This document shows positions 5,894 through 11,072 of a DNA stretch of 11,072 nt, piece by piece (positions within the stretch are counted from its first letter, which is position 1; the number at the start of each line of letters is the position of its first letter). The notes beneath the pieces were generated by a model. That model did no database searches and was not told where the DNA came from. It saw only the letters and a program-made list of their open reading frames with translations. A program made the translations under genes and the position numbers. The stretch comes from Lachnospiraceae bacterium UBA3772 (GTDB lineage Bacteria > Bacillota > Clostridia > Lachnospirales > Lachnospiraceae), in assembly GCA_002371025.1 (NCBI GenBank), contig DFFQ01000225.1, positions 1 through 11,072 of the forward strand, in the 5' to 3' direction.

Positions 5894-6626
5894 AAATATT
5901 CAGCAACTCCTTTGTATAATTTCTTTCTTTATCATAAACATTAAGGGCTGGATCTATCTTCATAAATGGCTTTCCATAATGGGTAGCTTCTATAAGCACC
6001 ATTGAAGGCTCTGATTCATAATCAGATTGAACCATTCTAAGGCGTTTTGGTTCAAGCCTGTATTTTGCCATTAAAGTCATTATCTGAGGTAATCTGAAGG
6101 GCTTATGTACCATGGCAAAATTACCATTAGGTTTTAAAAGATATGCCGCAGCACTTATTACATCCTCTAAATTAAGCAGAATCTCGTGCCTTGCAATATT
6201 TACCGGCTGATTGGGATTTTTTAGTCCATAACTTTCCTCTATATAAGGTGGATTACAAGTAACTGTATCAATACTTTCTCTTTTAAAATAATCCCTTATA
6301 TTCTTTATATCAGCATTTAAAATATCTATTTTTTCTTCAGCCTTATTTAATTCTACAGAACGTCTGGCCATATCTGCCATATGTTCCTGAATCTCTATTC
6401 CTGTAATATGACTGCCCTTATTCTTTGCACATAAAAGTAGCGGAATGATTCCATTACCTGAACACATATCCACTACCTTTGCATTCTTCTTAACTGTAAC
6501 ATAATTGGAAAGAAGCACTGCATCCATACCAAAACAGAAAAATGAAGGGTCCTGAATAATACAGAACCCATTACATTCAAGATCATCTATTCTTTCATTT
6601 TCAAGGCATTTATCATCATTAATCAT
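5880..6626 (-). CDS. tRNA1(Val) (adenine-37-N6)-methyltransferase family protein (YabB-like)
   Basis: This is a class I SAM-dependent N6-adenine methyltransferase of 248 residues. The SAM-binding motif I reads VVDMCSGNGIIPLLL (51-65), an acidic residue follows in GIEIQ (76-80), and the catalytic NPPY is at 125-128, as in N6-adenine methylases. The closest families are E. coli TrmN6 (YfiC) and B. subtilis YabB. The position between ricT and rsmI matches yabB in Bacillus and supports that assignment. The substrate, probably a tRNA adenine, is inferred from the family and not proven by sequence. The ATG overlaps the ricT stop in ATGATTAA (8-base overlap), suggesting translational coupling. It overlaps rsmI by 14 bases at its 3' end. 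Confidence 0.9.
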   Translation of the reverse strand: MINDDKCLENERIDDLECNGFCIIQDPSFFCFGMDAVLLSNYVTVKKNAKVVDMCSGNGIIPLLLCAKNKGSHITGIEIQEHMADMARRSVELNKAEEKIDILNADIKNIRDYFKRESIDTVTCNPPYIEESYGLKNPNQPVNIARHEILLNLEDVISAAAYLLKPNGNFAMVHKPFRLPQIMTLMAKYRLEPKRLRMVQSDYESEPSMVLIEATHYGKPFMKIDPALNVYDKERNYTKELLNIYGKI

Positions 6627-7542
6627 TGAATTTAGATTTTCCTTCTTTTCTTTCTAAAGCCTCTAATTCCTTTAATTCATCCTGAGCTGCTTTATCTGCC
6701 TGCTGGTCAAATTTCTTCTTACGTTTACCAGGCTTGATCTTAAGGTCATCAACACCTCTTTCAATGATATCCTTATTTCCTTCTTCATCAGTAATTAAGA
6801 TCTTAACTTTTTGTCTTAATACGCTGACAGAAGAAACTTCACCTACTATACCATCTGATGTTGTTACAGTGTCCCCAACGTTTGGAAGCTTTGAATTAAG
6901 ATATTCATAAGTCTCTTCCTCATACTTAAGACAGCACATAAGTCTTCCACACACACCTGATATCTTTGTAGGATTAAGAGAAAGACTCTGTTCCTTAGCC
7001 ATTTTTATGGATACAGGAATGAATTCATTTAAATAACTATGACAGCAAAGTTCTCTTCCGCACATTCCTATGCCTCCCTGAATCTTTGCTTCATCTCTTA
7101 CGCCTATCTGTCTCAACTCAATTCTTGTTCTGAAAACTGCAGCCAGATCTTTAACTAATTCTCTGAAATCTACTCTGCCGTCTGCTGTAAAGTAGAAAAG
7201 GACCTTATTATTATCAAATGTATATTCAGCAGCAATAAGTTTCATCTTAAGACCATGAGCCTTTATTTTTTCACAACAGATATTAAAAGCCTCTACAGAT
7301 TTTTCTTTGTTTGTCTCATATTTCTTAGAGTCATCCTCTGTAGCAACTCTGATGATTGGCTTTAATGTATCTATTATCTTCTCATCATCTATCTGTCTTT
7401 TTCCGAGAACTACCTTACCATATTCAACGCCACGTGCAGTCTCAACTATTACATTTGTACCCACTTCACAGACATTATCCATTGGGTCAAAAAAATAAAT
7501 CTTACCATTCTGTCTGAAACGGACACCTATAACATTTTTCAT
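6619..7542 (-). CDS. ricT: PSP1-domain protein RicT (YaaT), iron-sulfur RNA-maturation factor
   Basis: In B. subtilis RicT (YaaT) forms a complex with RicA and RicF that assists RNase Y in mRNA maturation and is needed for sporulation, competence and biofilm formation. The 307-residue protein has the N-terminal PSP1 core, followed by the paired cysteine motifs GMCGRELCCHSY (Cys161, 166, 167) and GVCGRLMCCLKYE (Cys198, 203, 204). These match the cysteines that hold iron-sulfur clusters in the RicAFT complex. The C-terminus is a charged, lysine/glutamate-rich tail (about 270-307). AAGGAG lies eight bases before the ATG. The gene starts two bases after the holB stop and overlaps the next gene by eight bases, the Bacillus holB-yaaT order. 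RicA and RicF are not in this window. Confidence 0.94.
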   Translation of the reverse strand: MKNVIGVRFRQNGKIYFFDPMDNVCEVGTNVIVETARGVEYGKVVLGKRQIDDEKIIDTLKPIIRVATEDDSKKYETNKEKSVEAFNICCEKIKAHGLKMKLIAAEYTFDNNKVLFYFTADGRVDFRELVKDLAAVFRTRIELRQIGVRDEAKIQGGIGMCGRELCCHSYLNEFIPVSIKMAKEQSLSLNPTKISGVCGRLMCCLKYEEETYEYLNSKLPNVGDTVTTSDGIVGEVSSVSVLRQKVKILITDEEGNKDIIERGVDDLKIKPGKRKKKFDQQADKAAQDELKELEALERKEGKSKFND

Positions 7543-7544
7543 TA

Positions 7545-8531
7545 CTAAATCTCCTTAAGTGTCATAATGAGAAGTCTCATAACATCCTCAAGACGTGCAT
7601 TAGCTGATAGTCTTTCTTTAGCTCTATCAATAGCTTTTGCTTTTGCTTCAATCTCATTAAATGACAAATATTTTGACTGTTCCTTGATAGTAGAATACTG
7701 TTCTTTAAAAATGATCCTATCAGGATTACCAGTTACTTTCAACATAAGTACATCTCTGTACCACATAAGCATAAGATCAAGATATTCGCATGTATTTACC
7801 ATATATCCGCTTGTACCAAGAAGAATAAACTTGATATCCTCCATATCCATATCATAGATGCGGGTTTCAAGATCTATAACTGAATCTACCAGTTTTTCAT
7901 ATTCTGTATTGGTTGCAAGTCTTATGGCCTTACCTAAATTACCCTGAGAATACTCAAAAGCAAATTTTGCCTTATCCTTTGAAAGGCTGTAATTCTTCAT
8001 AAGGTAATCAACAATATCATTCTCTTTTATAGGTTTAGTTGTAAGAGTGATACATCTGGACTGAATAGTTGGTAATAACTTATCTAACACAGTTGAAAGA
8101 AGAATAATGACTGCATACTGTGGTGGCTCCTCAATAGTCTTAAGAAGCGCATTCTGAGCCTGAACATTCATCTTCTCTGCGCCATCAATAATATAAATCT
8201 TATACTTTGACTGATATGGCTTAATAGAAATGGTATTTACCACCTGTTCCCTTATCTCATCAACTGAAATGATATTTGGTTTTTCATGCTTAACATAGAT
8301 AATATCCGGATGATTAGAAGAATCTGCCTGCTTACATGATTTACATTCATTACATGCATCCTCTTTTCCTTTTTCACATAAAAGGGTCTTTGCAAATGAA
8401 AAAGCTAATGCCATTCTTCCGCTGCCCTCTTCACCACATATTATATATGCATGACTTACTCTGCCTATTTCTATAGAACTCTTAAAATGTTTAATTATAT
8501 CTTCATGTCCTACTATAGATTTAAAATCCAT
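7545..8531 (-). CDS. holB: DNA polymerase III, delta' subunit
   Basis: Delta' is part of the clamp loader that places the beta sliding clamp on primed DNA. The chosen ATG (8529-8531) gives 328 residues beginning MDFKSIVGHEDIIKHF. It is preceded at five bases by GGAGGGG, whereas a frame-extending TTG at 8565-8567 has no ribosome site. The AAA+ fold shows GEEGSGR (33-39), a P-loop with Arg in place of the catalytic Lys, fitting the non-ATPase role of delta'. Four zinc-binding cysteines follow (Cys52, 60, 63, 66). IYIIDGAEKM (112-121), LLKTIEEPP (129-137) and the SRC motif (158-160) come next; SRC supplies the arginine finger to the neighbouring subunit. tmk ends 39 bases upstream and ricT starts two bases downstream. 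Confidence 0.94.
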   Translation of the reverse strand: MDFKSIVGHEDIIKHFKSSIEIGRVSHAYIICGEEGSGRMALAFSFAKTLLCEKGKEDACNECKSCKQADSSNHPDIIYVKHEKPNIISVDEIREQVVNTISIKPYQSKYKIYIIDGAEKMNVQAQNALLKTIEEPPQYAVIILLSTVLDKLLPTIQSRCITLTTKPIKENDIVDYLMKNYSLSKDKAKFAFEYSQGNLGKAIRLATNTEYEKLVDSVIDLETRIYDMDMEDIKFILLGTSGYMVNTCEYLDLMLMWYRDVLMLKVTGNPDRIIFKEQYSTIKEQSKYLSFNEIEAKAKAIDRAKERLSANARLEDVMRLLIMTLKEI

Positions 8532-8570
8532 AAGAACCCCTCCATTCATAATATAAGAGAATTCCAATAT

Positions 8571-9194
8571 CTACTCTATAATACCTTTGACCTTAACTTT
8601 TATCATATCACAAATTTCATCTATCGGTAAAGAAGCATCTATCTTTACTATTCTTTCAGGGTCTCGATCTGCCAAGGTTCTATAACCTTCTGCAACCTTT
8701 TTATGGAATTCGATACTTTCTAATTCCATACGATCAAGCTCTGCCTGATTCTTCTTTCTTCTGATTCCTTCCTCTGCAGGAAGGTCAAGCAAAAATGTTA
8801 CCTGTGGCACATACTTTCCAATAGCATGAGCATTCACACTATAAACTGTCTCTATGCCAAGGCCTCTTGCTATTCCCTGATATACAACTGATGAATCAAC
8901 AAATCTGTCACTGATAACAGCCTTTCCTTCCTCAATAGAAGGTCCTATAACTTCATTTACAAGCTGTGCTCTTGCTGATGCATAGAGCATAAGTTCTGTC
9001 ATAGGATTCATCTCCTGATATTCCTTATTAAGTATAATCTCTCTTATCTTTTCACTAATTCTTGTTCCACCTGGTTCGCGGGTAATAATAACATCATATC
9101 CATTTTCTTTAAGGTACTCACTGAGGAGAGCAATCTGCGTAGATTTGCCGGATCCGTCAGGCCCTTCCATTGTAATAAATATTCCCTTACTCAT
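8571..9194 (-). CDS. tmk: Thymidylate kinase
   Basis: This enzyme phosphorylates dTMP to dTDP with ATP, the step common to salvage and de novo dTTP synthesis. The 207 residues fit the family. Visible motifs are the P-loop GPDGSGKS (11-18), TREPGGT (38-44), the DRF motif (96-98) and a basic LID stretch RRKKNQAELDR (145-155). The absence of Arg in the P-loop together with basic residues in the LID is the E. coli-like (type II) arrangement. I start at ATG 9192-9194, which overlaps the stop of the GntR gene in ATGAGTAA (eight bases). An in-frame TTG four codons earlier directly abuts its only purine run and is less likely. It is followed by holB, as in Bacillus. Confidence 0.95.
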   Translation of the reverse strand: MSKGIFITMEGPDGSGKSTQIALLSEYLKENGYDVIITREPGGTRISEKIREIILNKEYQEMNPMTELMLYASARAQLVNEVIGPSIEEGKAVISDRFVDSSVVYQGIARGLGIETVYSVNAHAIGKYVPQVTFLLDLPAEEGIRRKKNQAELDRMELESIEFHKKVAEGYRTLADRDPERIVKIDASLPIDEICDMIKVKVKGIIE

Positions 9195-9870
9195 ACTCTT
9201 TTTCAACTTCCTTACTGATATTACTGATAATTATCTGTTCCTGATCAAAAATATGAGTTTTCATCATATTTTTTGCTGCATCCACATCTCCATCAAGGAT
9301 TGCTTCTGTTATAGCTCTATGCTCACTTATCAGTTTTTCATGATAACTAAAATCTTTGATATATTCAAATCTATATCTATATACCTGTTCTCTTAAACTA
9401 TGAGCAATACTTATAAGTCTCTTATTCTTCGTTGCTTCAAAAATGATATCATGAAATTTTTCATCACATTCTACCATTTCCATAACAACTTTTTTAACAG
9501 CAGCATCTTCAAATGCTTTCTGTCTTTGTTTAAGAATCTCTTTTTCATCCTCATTAATTCTGTCACAGGCAAGTCTTACTGACAGATCTTCTATTGCCAT
9601 TCTTACTTCAAGTGCATCCTTTAAATCCTGAATGGTAATCTTTGCAACCTCTGCCCCTCTTCTTGGAATCATTACCACAAGACCTTCTAATTCAAGCATT
9701 CTTATAGCTTCTCTTACAGGAGTTCTGCTGACTTCCAATTTTTTCGCCAGCTTTTCTTCCATGAGTCTTTCGCCAGGCGCAAGTTCACCTTTAATAATGG
9801 CCTTTCTAAGTGCTTTAAAGACAAGCTCTCGTAAAGGAAGGTACTCACTCTGGTCAATTTCAAGTTTCAT
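9187..9870 (-). CDS. GntR-family transcriptional regulator, FadR/FCD subfamily
   Basis: This is a 227-residue DNA-binding regulator. The winged helix-turn-helix occupies about residues 10-75, including GELAPGERLMEEKLAKKLEVSRTPVREA and LEGLVVMIPRRGAEV. The FCD effector domain (about 80-210) shows a probable metal-binding set of Asp136, His140, His184 and His206, in the D-xxx-H ... H ... H pattern of the family. Such proteins usually respond to small carboxylic acids; the ligand here is unknown. AGGAGG sits seven bases before the ATG and overlaps the ispE stop codon region (12-base gap). Being inside the ispE operon, and with GntR-type palindromes at the operon promoter (10837-10871), it is a good candidate for autoregulation and for controlling ispE, tmk and the genes after them. 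That link is inference. Confidence 0.93.
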   Translation of the reverse strand: MKLEIDQSEYLPLRELVFKALRKAIIKGELAPGERLMEEKLAKKLEVSRTPVREAIRMLELEGLVVMIPRRGAEVAKITIQDLKDALEVRMAIEDLSVRLACDRINEDEKEILKQRQKAFEDAAVKKVVMEMVECDEKFHDIIFEATKNKRLISIAHSLREQVYRYRFEYIKDFSYHEKLISEHRAITEAILDGDVDAAKNMMKTHIFDQEQIIISNISKEVEKEYE

Positions 9871-9882
9871 ACATTTTCCTCC

Positions 9883-10770
9883 TTATTTTTCTGGTGTTCC
9901 CACAACAAATAAATCTACTTTTATTCCTTCTTTTGAAAGGACTTCACCTATAAGCTGTTTTGTCTTATCAGCTTTATTAAAATCATCATAAATGCCAAAT
10001 ACAGTTGGACCTGAACCAGTCATCATAGAAACAATGGCATCATTTTCATTCATTATATCTTCAATCTCTTTAACTGCCTTAACACGCTGAGATGTAACTA
10101 TTTCAAGCACATTTCCCATATTATCCCTGATACCTTCTATATCTCTTTTATCAATACTTTCTATCAGGCTTTCAATATCAGGATGCTTAATGTCACTAAG
10201 ACTGTCATAAGCCTCATACATTTCTTTAGTTGAAATGCCTCCTTCAGGCTTTGCAATGAGATAATATAAATTCTCTGGCATTTCATTTATATCATCCAGT
10301 ATTTCTCCTATGCCCCTTGCTCTCTTTGTTTTACCTACAAGACAATAAGGAACATCTGCACCTAATTTAACTCCTATCTCTTTCATCTCATCCATAGATA
10401 AATTAAGTGAAAACATTTCATTCATTGCTTTTATTGCAGCAGCACAATCAGTACTTCCACCAGCCATGCCTGCAGCCGCAGGTATTCTCTTATCAAGAAT
10501 AACTTTAACTGAATCCTTGATATTATATAATTCCATCATTTTTTTAATGGCTTTTGTTATAAGATTCTTATCATCCAATGGAATATTAGGATCAGGTTTA
10601 ACTAATTCTATAACTACCTCACCCTTTTTATCTTCAATTTTTTCAAAAGAAAGAATATCGAACAGGTTGATATCCTGCATTATCATATCAACAAGATGAT
10701 AGCCATCATCTCTTCTTCCTACAATATCAAGAGCGATATTGATCTTTGCAAATGCTTTTAATGTAATCAT
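9883..10770 (-). CDS. ispE: 4-diphosphocytidyl-2-C-methyl-D-erythritol kinase
   Basis: IspE is the GHMP-family kinase that phosphorylates the 2-hydroxyl of CDP-methylerythritol in the non-mevalonate (MEP) pathway to isoprenoid precursors. The 295 residues carry the N-terminal AFAKINIALDIVGRRDDGYH with Lys9 in the substrate site. The ATP-binding motif 2, PAAAGMAGGSTDCAA, begins at 97, with catalytic Asp108. Motif 3 is MTGSGPTVFGIY near the C-terminus. The ATG is preceded by GAGAGG at four bases. It is the first gene of the seven-gene operon, with a leader of about 70 bases that contains an AT-rich hairpin (10796-10823). Other MEP pathway genes are not in this window. Confidence 0.96.
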   Translation of the reverse strand: MITLKAFAKINIALDIVGRRDDGYHLVDMIMQDINLFDILSFEKIEDKKGEVVIELVKPDPNIPLDDKNLITKAIKKMMELYNIKDSVKVILDKRIPAAAGMAGGSTDCAAAIKAMNEMFSLNLSMDEMKEIGVKLGADVPYCLVGKTKRARGIGEILDDINEMPENLYYLIAKPEGGISTKEMYEAYDSLSDIKHPDIESLIESIDKRDIEGIRDNMGNVLEIVTSQRVKAVKEIEDIMNENDAIVSMMTGSGPTVFGIYDDFNKADKTKQLIGEVLSKEGIKVDLFVVGTPEK

Positions 10771-10795
10771 AGAACCTCTCTAAATGACTCAGCAT

Positions 10796-10823
10796 AAAAA
10801 ACAATTCATTTAAATTGTTTTTT
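10796..10823 (-). promoter_or_regulatory. Terminator-like AT-rich hairpin in the ispE leader
   Basis: AAAAAACAATT (10796-10806) and AATTGTTTTTT (10813-10823) are perfect 11-bp arms around a six-base loop. On the minus-strand RNA the stem is followed by its own U-run. It lies between the proposed promoter and the ispE start, where it could act as an attenuator. The stem has only one G-C pair, so termination would be weak. It might also act as a weak terminator for plus-strand readthrough. Confidence 0.35.
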
Positions 10824-10836
10824 GTATAGCTGTATT

Positions 10837-10878
10837 TTGTATACAATATATTGTACTAATTTTGGTACAATCCTGCAA
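10837..10878 (-). promoter_or_regulatory. Candidate ispE operon promoter with nested operator-like palindromes
   Basis: On the minus strand TTGCAG (10878-10873), 17 bases, TACAAT (10855-10850) gives a plausible promoter with a start near 10843. It is overlaid by three dyads. TTGTATACAA (10837-10846) is a perfect 10-bp palindrome at the predicted start site. TACAATATATTGTA (10842-10855) is a perfect 14-bp palindrome over the -10. ATTGTAC (10850-10856) and GTACAAT (10865-10871) are perfect arms across the spacer. The core TTGTATACAA matches the centre of the B. subtilis GntR operator as I recall it. Regulation by the operon's own GntR/FCD protein is inference. Confidence 0.55.
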
Positions 10879-10933
10879 TATGTAAATGGTGACAAATCTA
10901 TAAATTTTCTATGACTAATTTTACAATGACTCC

Positions 10934-10962
10934 TTGACACAATTATATCAATTTGGTATTAT
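10934..10962 (+). promoter_or_regulatory. Strong sigma-A promoter upstream of tRNA-Ser
   Basis: TTGACA (10934-10939) is a perfect -35. A 17-base spacer ends in TGG (an extended -10 TG) before TATTAT (10957-10962). The predicted start near 10969 leaves about 80 bases of precursor leader before the tRNA at 11048. This is the best promoter match in the window. Confidence 0.85.
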
Positions 10963-11047
10963 GTTTAAGCGTGCTATTTGCATGAGATGTATATATCCAC
11001 AGATTCTGGTAGAACAGAAACTTGGTTAGGGTCATACATCAGCTTTT

Positions 11048-11072
11048 GGAGATGTACTCAAGAGGCTGAAGA
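11048..11072 (+). tRNA. tRNA-Ser, 5' part only (cut by window end)
   Basis: The last 25 bases read as the start of a serine tRNA. GGAGATG is the 5' acceptor strand, followed by U8-A9. CTC is the 5' D-stem, then a D-loop AAGAGGCTGAA with the invariant GG, and GA as the start of the 3' D-stem. Serine is assigned from resemblance to bacterial tRNA-Ser genes that begin GGAG.. with a tandem TACTCAAG.GGCTGAAGA. The anticodon is beyond the edge, so the isoacceptor is unknown. Confidence 0.8.

Noticed and set aside
8565..8567. TTG start for holB giving 12 extra residues
   Set aside because: No ribosome site precedes it, while GGAGGGG sits five bases before ATG 8529-8531, which gives the normal delta' N-terminus.
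1..11072. Novel defence, mobile or biosynthetic system
   Set aside because: I looked for transposases, integrases, toxin-antitoxin pairs, phage genes and CRISPR repeats. Apart from the HTH regulator, the genes are assignable housekeeping families.

Overview
This is a low-GC Gram-positive chromosome segment. Gene content and protein style point to an anaerobic Clostridia member, most likely family Lachnospiraceae. The clues are pyruvate formate-lyase, a 56-residue clostridial 2[4Fe-4S] ferredoxin, a long-linker MecA, and a tmk-holB-ricT-trmN6-rsmI cluster like the Bacillus tmk-yabC region. The family assignment is inference from protein resemblance only; no rRNA is present.

Layout. Positions 1-329 (minus) hold the first 109 codons of pyruvate formate-lyase, divergent from a full-length transketolase at 641-2626 (plus). 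The 311-base gap carries a strong minus-strand promoter, a plus-strand extended -10 promoter, a 14-bp palindrome and three RNA hairpins. A bidirectional terminator (2658-2702) separates tkt from the convergent mecA (2726-3673, minus). Next comes a roughly 370-base non-coding stretch with the mecA promoter and an unexplained block of inverted repeats. A 56-aa ferredoxin gene (4097-4267, minus) follows, with its own terminator and a candidate promoter, then an XRE-like HTH regulator (4495-5028, plus).

Positions 5030-10770 form one tightly packed minus-strand operon, transcribed from the right: ispE, a GntR/FCD regulator, tmk, holB, ricT, trmN6-like, rsmI. Gaps range from 39 bases to overlaps of 8-14 bases, and I see no internal terminator. 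Isoprenoid precursor synthesis, dTTP supply, the replication clamp loader, RNA-processing control, and tRNA/rRNA methylation are thus co-expressed. The operon promoter region (10796-10878) carries nested palindromes, including TTGTATACAA, which resembles GntR-type operators. This suggests that the second gene of the operon regulates it. On the plus strand beyond it lies a consensus promoter, and the first 25 bases of a tRNA-Ser gene run off the right edge.

Most of the window is conserved housekeeping content. The most notable observations are an apparent AUU initiation codon for mecA behind an eight-base Shine-Dalgarno match, the palindrome array at the ispE operon promoter, and a possible structured RNA between mecA and the ferredoxin. 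I found no mobile element, CRISPR array or defence system.
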